From positions 1 to 61,455 of the forward strand of contig JAFAAV010000071.1 of assembly GCA_023426375.1 (NCBI GenBank): 61,455 nt of DNA. Reading direction: 5' to 3'. The translations under genes were made by a program, and so were the position numbers. Positions 8,722 to 16,311 of the stretch are shown in pieces. Numbering within the stretch: the stretch's first letter is position 1; every line of letters starts with the position of its first letter. The notes under the pieces are model-generated. The model had not been told where the DNA came from. It was given only the letters and a program-made list of their open reading frames with translations, and searched no databases. The stretch is from Actinomycetes bacterium (lineage in GTDB: Bacteria > Actinomycetota > Actinomycetes > Actinomycetales > Micrococcaceae).

Positions 8722-9434
8722 TGCAGTACGTACGCAGAAATCTCGCGCTCTACCTGACCAACAGGGTCAACTCGTTCGTGATTGCTCCGGCGATCCTGCT
8801 GTTGGTGGCCGTGATCATGATCATCATCGGGCTCATCATCGGAATCCGTACAGGCCTTCCACTGCCGCCAGAGGTCAGCGAGGGATTCAAATACAACCAG
8901 GCCATCTTCTGGGCAATACCGGGGTTCCTGATCTCCCACGGTGCGCTGACTGCCAATCGTGGTTTCGCCGGGTCACTGGCCTTCGGAAGCACCCGTCATA
9001 ACTTCTGGGTTGGAACCGCACTGGGGTTTGTGATTACGTCGTTGATCGTCGTGGCGGTGGGCCTCGTGCTGCTGGCCATTGAGTCCGCGACAGGTTACGG
9101 CGTGGGAGTCAGCTACCTGACGATCACGGCCATGGACAACGGAAATCCGTTGATCGTCGGCATCTCCCTGTTCCTCATGTGCCTCATGAGTCTGTTCGCG
9201 GGAATGGGGTTCGGTGGAATTTATCGAGCTCTCGGCGTTGTGTGGACGGTGATCTCAGTTGTGACCGTGGTGCTCCTGCTGCTCGGCCTCATCGCGGCGG
9301 TCGTGGCGTGGCCGGACTTCTGGGTCGATCTCGTGGGTGAACTCGGACGCTGGACCATCCCGCTGGGTCTCGCAATCGTCACGGTGATCGCAGCAATCGC
9401 CAGCCGAACCGTGGTGCGGTTCGCGGAGATCTAG
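8721..9434 (+). CDS. ABC transporter membrane protein
   Basis: A 237-residue protein with about six membrane segments and no recognised soluble domain, encoded directly after the ATPase. ATG 8721 is chosen over GTG 8718 because AAAGGAG at 8708-8714 is then six bases away and the start overlaps the ATPase stop (TGATG). The first membrane segment follows the leader MQYVRRNLALYLTNRVN. As the only permease of the operon it probably forms a homodimer. The substrate is unknown. Confidence 0.82.
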   Translation: MQYVRRNLALYLTNRVNSFVIAPAILLLVAVIMIIIGLIIGIRTGLPLPPEVSEGFKYNQAIFWAIPGFLISHGALTANRGFAGSLAFGSTRHNFWVGTALGFVITSLIVVAVGLVLLAIESATGYGVGVSYLTITAMDNGNPLIVGISLFLMCLMSLFAGMGFGGIYRALGVVWTVISVVTVVLLLLGLIAAVVAWPDFWVDLVGELGRWTIPLGLAIVTVIAAIASRTVVRFAEI

Positions 9435-9459
9435 CCGCAACCCCAGCCAGCCAGCCAAC

Positions 9460-9502
9460 CGCCGACGCCGCTCGCTCCCCACCGGGGCGAGCGGCGTCGG
9501 CG
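9460..9502. terminator. GC-rich hairpin after the ABC operon
   Basis: A perfect 15-base stem, CGCCGACGCCGCTCG (9460-9474) with 9488-9502, continues inward as CCCC/GGGG. There is no clear T-run. A close relative of this hairpin lies at 16152-16189, and in both places a TTACTGCA palindrome follows within about 45 bases. Confidence 0.6.
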
Positions 9503-9544
9503 TGTGCTCGGCGAACCAGAGGGCGTCGGCGGGTAGTCAGCGAA

Positions 9545-9608
9545 CCATTTCACCCCGCTTTACTGCAGGGTAGGGGTGCTTACTTTGCAGTAAAGCGGGA
9601 TGAAATGG
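9545..9608. repeat. TTACTGCA palindromic repeat, copy B
   Basis: Inverted arms of 23 bases (9545-9567 and 9586-9608) match at 22 positions. Each arm has CCATTTCA at its outer end and a TTTACTGCA inner core. Lies between the ABC permease and the CitE-like gene. Confidence 0.88.
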
Positions 9609-9657
9609 CACTCGGCCCTATGTGGGCGCCGGGAGCCGTTCCGGAGGGCTCGCTCGG

Positions 9658-10542
9658 TTAGGAGACGGCCCGTTCCGCGTCCTTGAGGATGCGCTCCGCG
9701 CGCAGTTTCACCGGGCGGTCCACCATCTGACCACCCACAGTGCCCACGCCGTCAGTCACGGCGAGAACTTCCTTGGCCCACTCGACGTCAGCCTGACTGG
9801 GCAAATAGGCCTTAGCGATGATCTGCGCCTGGGCGGGGTGAAGGCAGAGCATGCCGCCGAAGCCATCGGCGATCGCGCGATGGGCGGCGCCCTCGGTGGC
9901 TGGTGCATTGCGCACATCCGGTTCGGGGGAGTCCAGCGGTGCGGGCAGATTGCCCAGGCGGGAACTGAGCACCACATTGGCCCGTGCCAGTGACATGGCC
10001 GCGCCCTGTGGCTCGCACCCCAAATCCACGGCCAGGTCCAATGCGCCCAGTGCCAGCCGAACCACCGGAGTGCAGGTCGCCAGCTCCGTGGAGTCGGCAA
10101 CGCCCCGGGCAGTTTCGATCAGGGCAACGATGGGGATCTCGGGCAGCCGCTCCGAGACCTTCATGACCTGACCCGCAGATTCGGCCTTGGGGATCATCAC
10201 GGCGAACGGGGCGGCAGAAGCGTGGTCGGTGTCCTCCCCAGTGGCGGCACCAGCTGTCCCGCGAGTGGCCTCAAGGCAACGAGCCAGCTCGGCGACGTCG
10301 GCCTGCCCCACCTCGGTCGCGATGTCGTTGATGCGCACGGTGAGTCGACCTCGGGGGACGTCGCCGAGGAGCTCGGCGAGGTTGCCGCGTGCCGAGTTCT
10401 TGTCCTCCGGGCCCACGGCGTCCTCCAGGTCCGCGATGGCGGGGCTGGCCGCGAGGGCCTTACGAACCCGATCGGGGCGGGTGAGCGGGGCGAACAACGC
10501 CGTACGGGTGCTCAGAATCTCGTGCTGTTCCGTTGTGGTCAT
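9658..10542 (-). CDS. HpcH/HpaI aldolase / CitE-like beta-hydroxyacyl-CoA lyase
   Basis: A 294-residue CitE-family TIM-barrel lyase. Typical features are SPAIADLEDAVGPEDK (metal and active-site region, about residues 30-45), LTVRIND, and IVALIETARGVADS, whose Glu helps bind magnesium. In the itaconate pathway such enzymes cleave citramalyl-CoA to pyruvate and acetyl-CoA. A MaoC hydratase, an acyl-CoA dehydrogenase and a CoA-transferase nearby support that role. ATG 10542 has no Shine-Dalgarno. An AATATATT element lies only five bases upstream, so the message may be leaderless. Other beta-hydroxyacyl-CoA substrates, such as malyl-CoA, remain possible. Confidence 0.85.
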   Translation of the reverse strand: MTTTEQHEILSTRTALFAPLTRPDRVRKALAASPAIADLEDAVGPEDKNSARGNLAELLGDVPRGRLTVRINDIATEVGQADVAELARCLEATRGTAGAATGEDTDHASAAPFAVMIPKAESAGQVMKVSERLPEIPIVALIETARGVADSTELATCTPVVRLALGALDLAVDLGCEPQGAAMSLARANVVLSSRLGNLPAPLDSPEPDVRNAPATEGAAHRAIADGFGGMLCLHPAQAQIIAKAYLPSQADVEWAKEVLAVTDGVGTVGGQMVDRPVKLRAERILKDAERAVS

Positions 10543-10546
10543 AAAA

Positions 10547-10556
10547 AATATATTGA
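10547..10556. promoter_or_regulatory. CAATATATT operator candidate, site 1 (CitE-like gene)
   Basis: Read on the gene strand it is TCAATATATT, ending five bases before the ATG. It shares its core with sites 10657-10670 and 13373-13384, and it overlaps the probable -10 region. Confidence 0.5.
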
Positions 10557-10656
10557 CACACGAGAGCGCGTGCCACCAGAGCCATTCCCGAAATGATCGC
10601 TCTACCAGGACTCTTGTATTTGCCGATGAGGGGTTGTAAAGCTCACTGATCTCCGG

Positions 10657-10670
10657 CAATATATTGGACA
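10657..10670. promoter_or_regulatory. CAATATATT operator candidate, site 2 (acyl-CoA dehydrogenase gene)
   Basis: CAATATATTGGACA; the core CAATATATTG is a perfect 10-base palindrome. It lies 70 bases before the acyl-CoA dehydrogenase start and over a plausible -10 (CAATAT, 17 bases after TTGTAA at 10634-10639). The nearby GntR protein is the obvious candidate binder. Confidence 0.55.
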
Positions 10671-10685
10671 TTACGAACGTCGCGG

Positions 10686-10700
10686 TGTGACTTGGGTCAC
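10686..10700. promoter_or_regulatory. CRP/GlxR-like box upstream of the acyl-CoA dehydrogenase
   Basis: TGTGAC-TTGG-GTCAC is a dyad with perfect GTGAC/GTCAC arms, close to the actinobacterial GlxR/CRP consensus TGTGA-N6-TCACA. Similar boxes occur at 13355-13368 and 39619-39632. Confidence 0.5.
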
Positions 10701-10739
10701 GCGCAAGCGGCAGGACACTCACAGTGAAGGGATCCCGGC

Positions 10740-11909
10740 ATGGTTCACAAGGACACCGAACGCCAAGCAGAACTCCGACAGACGGTGCGCGACTTCTGCG
10801 CAGATTTCGGCAACGAGTATTGGCGAGCCAAGGATCTGGAACGCTCCTACCCTCAGGAGTTCGTGGACGGGATTACCAAGAAGCGACTGCTGGCAGCCTT
10901 GATCCCCGAGGAGTACGGCGGGCTCGGCCTGGGTATTTCCGAGGCCTCCATCATCATGGAGGAGATCAACCGCTCGGGCGGCCACGCTGCGGCCTGTCAC
11001 GCTCAGCTGTACACCATGAAGGCCGTGCTCAACCATGGTTCGGAGTGGCAGAAGAAGGAGTACCTGCCCAGTATTGCGGACGGCTCCCTCCGGCTGCAGG
11101 CGTTCTCCATCACCGAGGAGGCTGCCGGTTCGGATACCTCCAGCATTCAGACCCGCGCCGTTCAAGACGGTGACGAGTGGGTGATCACCGGTCACAAGAA
11201 CTGGACCAGCCGCATCGACGAATCCGATCTGTTGTTGGTGTTGACCCGCACCGCGGACAAGGATGCCTCCGATCGCAGCGCCGGTCTGACCTTGTTCCTG
11301 GTCGACCTGCGTCAGGTGCGTGCCGAGCAGCCGGAGGCCTTGAGACCGGTCAAGGTCCGCACCATGTTCAACTACGCGACCAATCAGATTTTCTACGAAG
11401 GTCTGCGTGTGCCCTCCTCCGCCGTTGTGGGTGAAGTCGGTAAGGGGTTCCGCTACGTGATCGACGGGTGGAACATGGAACGCATCCTGCTCGCAGCGGA
11501 AGCCATCGGTGACGGCTACTGGTTCATCGACAAGGCGGTCGAATACGCCAAGAGCCGTGAGGTCTTCGGGCGCCCCATCGGTAAGAACCAGGGCGTGCAG
11601 TTCCCGATCACCGAGGCGTACATGAAGCTGCGCGGTGCAGATGCCATCCGCTGGGAGGCCTGCGAACTGGCCGACGCCAACGAACCCTGTGGAGCCGAGG
11701 CCAACATGGCCAAGTACCTCGCGAGCGAAACGGCCTGGGAAGCGGCGAACGTCTGCCTCAACACCTATGGCGGCTACGGCTTTGTTGATCAGTACGACGT
11801 GGAGCGCAAGTTCCGCGAGAACCGCATGTACCAGGTGGCTCCGGTCAACAACAACTTGATCAAGGCATTCATCGGCACCAAGGTGCTGGGCATGCCCCGT
11901 TCGTACTGA
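10740..11909 (+). CDS. acyl-CoA dehydrogenase (probable methylsuccinyl/short branched acyl type)
   Basis: A 389-residue FAD-dependent acyl-CoA dehydrogenase with the usual three domains: helical N-terminus, beta domain (FSITEEAAGSDTSS, near 121-134) and helical C-terminus (NTYGGYGFVDQYDVER). The C-terminal YEG motif that carries the catalytic Glu in medium-chain enzymes is replaced by YQVAPV. Instead Glu247 in NMERILLA sits where isovaleryl-CoA-type enzymes keep their base. GAAGGGA lies seven bases before the ATG. It is followed by a MaoC hydratase, resembling the mycobacterial fadE19-maoC-citE neighbourhood linked to itaconate and methylsuccinate use. Substrate inferred. Confidence 0.88.
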   Translation: MVHKDTERQAELRQTVRDFCADFGNEYWRAKDLERSYPQEFVDGITKKRLLAALIPEEYGGLGLGISEASIIMEEINRSGGHAAACHAQLYTMKAVLNHGSEWQKKEYLPSIADGSLRLQAFSITEEAAGSDTSSIQTRAVQDGDEWVITGHKNWTSRIDESDLLLVLTRTADKDASDRSAGLTLFLVDLRQVRAEQPEALRPVKVRTMFNYATNQIFYEGLRVPSSAVVGEVGKGFRYVIDGWNMERILLAAEAIGDGYWFIDKAVEYAKSREVFGRPIGKNQGVQFPITEAYMKLRGADAIRWEACELADANEPCGAEANMAKYLASETAWEAANVCLNTYGGYGFVDQYDVERKFRENRMYQVAPVNNNLIKAFIGTKVLGMPRSY

Positions 11910-11946
11910 CAGCAATGCAGTACACGCCCTACGAAGGAGATCGCGC

Positions 11947-12492
11947 ATGAGCGAGTCGAACTACAAGGCCGGCTGGGAAGGTCGTTTCTTCGGCGATTTC
12001 CAGGTGGGGGATCGTTACCGCCACCCGTTGGGGCGCACCGTGCTCGCGGTGGACAACAGCTGGTTCACGCTGCTGACGCAGAACACCGCGCCCATCCATT
12101 TCGACGCGAACCTCGCGGCACGGACCGAGTTCGGTAAGCCGCTGGTCGACTCCACGTTCACCTTGGCGCTGGTCACGGGACAGTCCGTCACGGATATCTC
12201 TCAGAACGTCTTTGCGAATCTGGGGTGGGACAAGGTGCGACTCCCCAACCCAGTGTTCGAGGGCGACACCATTTATTCCGAGTCAGAAGTGCTGTCCAAG
12301 CGGGATTCCGCATCGCGACCGGACGTGGGCATCGTGACGGTGCGAACCATCGGGTACAACCAGGACGGGGTCATCGTGATCACCTTCGAGCGCACCATCC
12401 TCGTCTACCGCAAGGAGAACAGTCCGGCGATCGGGCGCAAGGATCCCGTGTGGGATGAGAGGTCTCTCAAGGCGGCCGGCATCCAGAACTGA
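11947..12492 (+). CDS. MaoC family hydratase (itaconyl-/mesaconyl-CoA hydratase-like)
   Basis: A 181-residue hot-dog-fold hydratase. NTAPIHFD at residues 46-53 carries the catalytic Asp/His pair pattern of MaoC enzymes, and KVRLPNPVFEGDTIYSESEV is the conserved second half. The length fits the single-domain C5-dicarboxyl-CoA hydratases better than fatty-acid R-hydratases. AAGGAGA precedes the ATG. The start is 38 bases after the acyl-CoA dehydrogenase, so the two are probably co-transcribed. Together with the CitE-like lyase it suggests hydration to citramalyl-CoA; the exact isomer cannot be read from the sequence. Confidence 0.85.
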   Translation: MSESNYKAGWEGRFFGDFQVGDRYRHPLGRTVLAVDNSWFTLLTQNTAPIHFDANLAARTEFGKPLVDSTFTLALVTGQSVTDISQNVFANLGWDKVRLPNPVFEGDTIYSESEVLSKRDSASRPDVGIVTVRTIGYNQDGVIVITFERTILVYRKENSPAIGRKDPVWDERSLKAAGIQN

Positions 12493-12534
12493 TCACCATG
12501 CGTGGGAGCCTGTGCGCGGGCGCTCACAGAGCGA

Positions 12535-12569
12535 ACATCGCCGCCCGGATCACTTCTGGGCGGCGATGT
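12535..12569. terminator. convergent terminator between the MaoC and GntR genes
   Basis: The 12-base arms ACATCGCCGCCC (12535-12546) and 12558-12569 match perfectly around an 11-base loop. The hairpin includes the stop and last codons of the GntR gene on the minus strand and could stop transcription from both sides. Confidence 0.65.
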
Positions 12570-13218
12570 GCTGTGCCAATAGTTCGCCCGCGTGGGCGAC
12601 GTGCTCGGCCATGGCCGTGCGGGCGGCGTCGGGATCGTTGGAACGGAAGGCTGCGATGATCCGGGCGTGATCCTCCGCCGAGGCCTTGGGCCAGCCCTCG
12701 ATGGAGCCGTAGAAACTGCGCGGCACGTAGTGCGTCACGATGCCCAGGATGCGCGCGAGCTTGGGGGCATCGGCGAGCAGGGTGATGTGACGGTGGAAGG
12801 CGTGATTGCGCTCCTCGACCACCTCGACCAAGCGACGGACGGCCGCAGCATTGATCTCGAAGTGGATCGCTTCCAGCTCGTCGATGTCCTGGGAAGTAGC
12901 ACGTTGGGCGGCGCGGGCGGCCAGCTCCCCGGCGATGAGCTGCTGTGCGGTGAAGACGTCTTCGATGTCCTGTGGCGTGAGGGGATCGACGGTGAATCCC
13001 TTGCCCGGAATCAAGGACAGGAAGCCTTCCGTGGTGAGGGCCTGGAGGGCTTCACGTGCGGGGGTGGGGGAGATCCCGATCTCCGGGCCTACGCTCTCGG
13101 GTCGGATCACATCACCGGCGGAGTAGTGACCGTCCAATATTTGGGCGCGGATGTGCTCCATCGCGCGGCGACTCATGGTCCCGCGCCGGTGGGTCGGGGG
13201 CTGATTGGGCCCGGGCAT
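12550..13218 (-). CDS. GntR family regulator with FCD domain
   Basis: A 222-residue FadR-type GntR regulator with an N-terminal winged helix (SPTPAREALQALTTEGFLSL, about residues 48-67) and an all-helical FCD effector domain with the usual metal-binding His pattern (ERNHAFHRHI). FCD domains bind small organic acids. ATG 13218 is preferred because GAGGAGG stands five bases upstream; an in-frame start 33 codons earlier lacks one. It is divergent from the DASS carrier and sits among the C5-dicarboxylate genes, all of which share a CAATATATT element, so local control is likely. Effector unknown. Confidence 0.87.
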   Translation of the reverse strand: MPGPNQPPTHRRGTMSRRAMEHIRAQILDGHYSAGDVIRPESVGPEIGISPTPAREALQALTTEGFLSLIPGKGFTVDPLTPQDIEDVFTAQQLIAGELAARAAQRATSQDIDELEAIHFEINAAAVRRLVEVVEERNHAFHRHITLLADAPKLARILGIVTHYVPRSFYGSIEGWPKASAEDHARIIAAFRSNDPDAARTAMAEHVAHAGELLAQHIAAQK

Positions 13219-13354
13219 GGCCCCTCCTCGGTGGATTGTCCGTGTTTGGCTGCTGCTTCTCTCTGAACTATATGGCGTCCCGGTTCTGAACCGGGGCTGA
13301 CATCCCCGTGATTTCAAGGGACGTAGCCCTCAGGAAGATTTTCCGCCCCAGGGG

Positions 13355-13368
13355 GTGACACGAGTCAC
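13355..13368. promoter_or_regulatory. CRP/GlxR-like box upstream of the DASS carrier
   Basis: GTGAC-ACGA-GTCAC (followed by A) has perfect 5-base arms with a 4-base spacer. It is immediately followed by a CAATATATT element, repeating the pairing seen upstream of the acyl-CoA dehydrogenase gene. Confidence 0.5.
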
Positions 13369-13372
13369 AGTA

Positions 13373-13384
13373 TCCAATATATTA
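13373..13384. promoter_or_regulatory. CAATATATT operator candidate, site 3 (divergent gntR/DASS promoters)
   Basis: TCCAATATATTA in the divergent intergenic region, 32 bases before the carrier start. It matches the core of sites 1 and 2. Confidence 0.55.
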
Positions 13385-13415
13385 ATGAGCATATCTCAAG
13401 TTAGGGTGGCGCGGT

Positions 13416-14921
13416 ATGAGTGAGAACAGCTCAGGCACTATAGGGAATTCCGCAATGAAGCAGGCTCCCGGTATGGCCGAGAATGTCGGTGAAGCTAGTC
13501 ATTACAACCGGAGGCTCCTTGGCGTTTTCGGTGGTATCGCACTGGGGGCGTTGGTCTATATATTGATGCCTGGCGACCTTCCGCACGAGACTCGCGTGAC
13601 GGCGTCGATCGGCATCCTCATGGGCGTCTGGTGGGTCTCCGAGGCTGTGCCGATTCCCGTCACCGCACTCACCCCCCTCGTCCTGTTCCCGGCGCTGAGC
13701 GTGGCCCCGCTGGAAGATATCGCGCCGTCCTACGCGAGCGACATCATCTTCTTGTTCATGGGTGGCTTCCTCTTGGCGTTGACCATGGAACGCTGGAACC
13801 TGCACTACCGCATCGCGTTGAACGTGGTTCTGCGGGTCGGTACGAAACCAACACGTCTGGTGGCCGGCTTCATGCTCGCCACGGCACTGCTGAGCATGTG
13901 GGTGTCCAACACCGCGACCGCCATGATGATGATTCCCATGGGTATGGCCGTGGTGAAGATGGTGGAGGAGCAGCGCATCGGTCTGCAGAAGAACTCCAAG
14001 TTCGGCATCGCCCTGGTGCTCGGTATCGCGTACGGCGCGACCATCGGTTCGTTCGGCACCATGCTGGGCAGCCCGGCCAACCTGATCGTGGTGGGTTACC
14101 TGCGTGAATCGCTGGGTGTGCCCGTGACCTTCCTGCAGTGGATGCTCGTGGGCGTTCCGGTCATGATCGTCATGTACGCGCTGGGCGTGATGGTGTTGAC
14201 CAAGTGGGTCTGGCGGCCCGAGGTGGACGAGCTGCCGGGCGGTCGTGAGCTCTTCGAGTCGGAGCTGGCGAGCATGGGCAAGATGTCCACCGGTGAACGA
14301 ATGATCGCCGTGATTTTCGGTTCGACCGCGGTGTGCTGGATCGCTCTTCCTCTCATCTTCCCGGACACCTGGATCACGGACGGCGTGGTGGCCATGATGG
14401 CCGGCCTGCTGACCTTCCTGATGCCCGTCCGCCCGTCCCGCGGTGTGATGCTGATGGACTGGAAGTCTGCCGAGAAGCTCCCCTGGGGCATCCTGTTGCT
14501 GTTCGGTGGCGGCCTTGCGCTGTCCTCGCAGATCACCGGAACCGGACTGTCCTCGTGGATCGGTGATGCCGTGGCCGGCCTGGGCGCGCTGCCCGTGTGG
14601 TTGATCCTGTGCGTCATGGTGGCCGTGCTGTTGATGCTGACCGAGTTCACGAGCTCCACCGCAACGGTGGCGGCGTTCGTTCCGGTCGTGGGCGGTATTG
14701 CCGCGGGTATCGGCGCTGACCCCACCGTGTTTGTGGTCGCGGCGGGTATCGCGTGCATGTGTGCGTTCATGCTGCCCGTGGGTACGCCTCCCAACGCGAT
14801 CGCCTTCGCTTCGGGTGCGGTGACCATGCAGCAGATGGTGCGCACCGGCATCTACATGAACATCGGTGCGATCTTCATCGTCCTGGCAGCCGGCCTGTTC
14901 CTGGTGCCCCTCGTCTTCTAG
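13416..14921 (+). CDS. DASS family sodium/dicarboxylate symporter
   Basis: A 501-residue membrane protein of the divalent anion:sodium symporter family with about 11-13 segments. The family's sodium/substrate motifs are visible: SNTATAMMMIP near residues 166-176, and TEFTSSTATVAAFVP plus LPVGTPPNAIAFASG in the second half. It probably imports a dicarboxylate. Position between the GntR regulator and the CoA-transferase suggests itaconate, mesaconate or methylsuccinate, but succinate or malate cannot be excluded. The ATG has only a weak upstream purine stretch (AGGGTGG). A paralogue is encoded at 40490-42181. Confidence 0.9.
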   Translation: MSENSSGTIGNSAMKQAPGMAENVGEASHYNRRLLGVFGGIALGALVYILMPGDLPHETRVTASIGILMGVWWVSEAVPIPVTALTPLVLFPALSVAPLEDIAPSYASDIIFLFMGGFLLALTMERWNLHYRIALNVVLRVGTKPTRLVAGFMLATALLSMWVSNTATAMMMIPMGMAVVKMVEEQRIGLQKNSKFGIALVLGIAYGATIGSFGTMLGSPANLIVVGYLRESLGVPVTFLQWMLVGVPVMIVMYALGVMVLTKWVWRPEVDELPGGRELFESELASMGKMSTGERMIAVIFGSTAVCWIALPLIFPDTWITDGVVAMMAGLLTFLMPVRPSRGVMLMDWKSAEKLPWGILLLFGGGLALSSQITGTGLSSWIGDAVAGLGALPVWLILCVMVAVLLMLTEFTSSTATVAAFVPVVGGIAAGIGADPTVFVVAAGIACMCAFMLPVGTPPNAIAFASGAVTMQQMVRTGIYMNIGAIFIVLAAGLFLVPLVF

Positions 14922-14963
14922 AGCTTCTAACGCCCTGTAGTTCTACTCCCGGAAGGAGATTTC

Positions 14964-16115
14964 ATGACTACGTCAGATTCCAATGCACTTCCCCTGGACG
15001 GCATCACCGTGGTGTCCATGGAGCAGGCCGTGGCCGCACCCTTCGCCACCCGCCAGTTGGCGGACCTGGGCGCGCGCGTGATCAAGATCGAACGCGCCGA
15101 GGGCGATTTCGCCCGCAACTACGACGAAACCGTCAACGGTATGGCCAGCTACTTCGTGTGGCTCAACCGGGGCAAAGAATCCGTTGTGCTCGACCTCAAG
15201 TCCGAGCAGGGCAAAAAGGTCATGCGCGGGCTCATGAAGGAAGCCGATGTGCTGGTGCAGAACCTGGCACCCGGTGCGGCCGAACGGCTGGGGCTCGGGG
15301 CGGAAGCCCTGCACGAGATCAACCCCCAGCTGATCCACGTGTCGATCTCCGGTTACGGCATGGGTGGTTCCTACACCAAACGCAAGGCCTACGACCTGCT
15401 CATCCAGTGCGAGTCCGGGCTCCTGTCGGTCACGGGCACCCCGGAGGCTCCGGCCAAGGTGGGTGTGTCCGTGGCGGACATCTCCGCGGGTATGTACGCC
15501 TATTCCGGGATCCTCGCCGCGTTGATTCAGCGCGGCAAAACGGGCAAGGGTCAGGTGCTGGACATATCCATGCTCGAGTCCCTGGGCGAGTGGGTGCAGC
15601 AGACCTACTTCTTTGCCGAGTACGGCGGCAAGGCGCCCCGACGCGCGGGAGCTTCGCACGCGAGCATCGCCCCGTACGGCCCGTTCCAGACCTCGGAGGG
15701 CACGGTCTTCCTGGGGATCCAGAACGAGCGCGAGTGGCAGTTGTTCTGCGATCAGGTGATCGAGCGCCCGGACATGGCGCAGGATCCGCGGTTCACCCCC
15801 AACGCCCGCCGCGTGGACAACCGGGAGCAACTGGACGACATCATTGCCCAAACCACCTCCACGCTGAGCAGCGAGGAGTTGCAAGCTCGCCTGGACGCCG
15901 TGGGGATCGCCAACGCCCAGCTGCGGGACATGCACGGGTTCTCCGCCCACCCGCAGTTGGCCGAGCGCGACCGCTGGCGCGACGTCGAAACCCCGGCCGG
16001 CCCGGTGCGGTCCATGATGCCCCCGGCCACGTTGGAAGGTACCGAGCCCGCGATGAAGCCCGTGCCCGCTCTGGGCGAGCACACGGACGCGGTCATCAAG
16101 GAGTTCTTGGGATAG
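14964..16115 (+). CDS. CaiB/BaiF family III CoA-transferase
   Basis: A 383-residue family III CoA-transferase. The catalytic Asp is D144 in KAYDLLIQ, and LEGLRV-like LDGITVVSMEQ opens the protein. GKESVVLDLKSEQGK and FQTSEGTVFLGIQNEREW are conserved. Such enzymes move CoA from succinyl-CoA or acetyl-CoA to another carboxylate. In this neighbourhood the acceptor is most likely the C5 dicarboxylate brought in by the carrier encoded 42 bases upstream. GGAAGGAG precedes the ATG. Closely related to mesaconate/itaconate transferases by context rather than by a diagnostic residue. Confidence 0.88.
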   Translation: MTTSDSNALPLDGITVVSMEQAVAAPFATRQLADLGARVIKIERAEGDFARNYDETVNGMASYFVWLNRGKESVVLDLKSEQGKKVMRGLMKEADVLVQNLAPGAAERLGLGAEALHEINPQLIHVSISGYGMGGSYTKRKAYDLLIQCESGLLSVTGTPEAPAKVGVSVADISAGMYAYSGILAALIQRGKTGKGQVLDISMLESLGEWVQQTYFFAEYGGKAPRRAGASHASIAPYGPFQTSEGTVFLGIQNEREWQLFCDQVIERPDMAQDPRFTPNARRVDNREQLDDIIAQTTSTLSSEELQARLDAVGIANAQLRDMHGFSAHPQLAERDRWRDVETPAGPVRSMMPPATLEGTEPAMKPVPALGEHTDAVIKEFLG

Positions 16116-16151
16116 GCCTAGCTTTCCGCGCCCAGGCCGGAACCAGATCGC

Positions 16152-16189
16152 CGACGCCGCTCGCTCCCTTCCCGGGGCGGGCGGCGTCG
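16152..16189. terminator. GC-rich hairpin after the CoA-transferase
   Basis: The arms CGACGCCGCTCG (16152-16163) and CGGGCGGCGTCG (16178-16189) pair with one G-T. It resembles the hairpin at 9460-9502 and, like it, is followed by a TTACTGCA palindrome. Confidence 0.55.
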
Positions 16190-16203
16190 TCGTTGTGTGG
16201 GAA

Positions 16204-16267
16204 CCATTTCGTGACGCTTTACTGCACGGTAAGACGACCTACCATGCAGTAAGGCGTCATCAAATGG
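16204..16267. repeat. TTACTGCA palindromic repeat, copy C
   Basis: The 23-base arms (16204-16226 and 16245-16267) match at 20 positions. CCCGC of the other copies is GACGC here, and the opposite arm is changed to match (GCGTC), so pairing is kept. Total length equals copy B (64 bases). Confidence 0.85.
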
Positions 16268-16311
16268 CCGGTCGTGGAGGCCCCCACCGGGTGGCTGGCA
16301 TCATGGGAGCC

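Noticed and set aside
10553..10558. Perfect TTGACA next to the CitE-like start, considered as a plus-strand -35
   Set aside because: No acceptable -10 lies 16-18 bases downstream on the plus strand; the bases are part of the AATATATT operator region.
13136..13144. CCAATATTTGG-like sequence inside the GntR gene
   Set aside because: It is fully within coding sequence (codons for AQILDG), lacks the AATATATT core, and is probably chance.
14753..16252. 499-codon open frame overlapping the DASS and CoA-transferase genes
   Set aside because: It is out of frame with two clearly recognised genes and its translation is low-complexity Arg/Gly/Pro.
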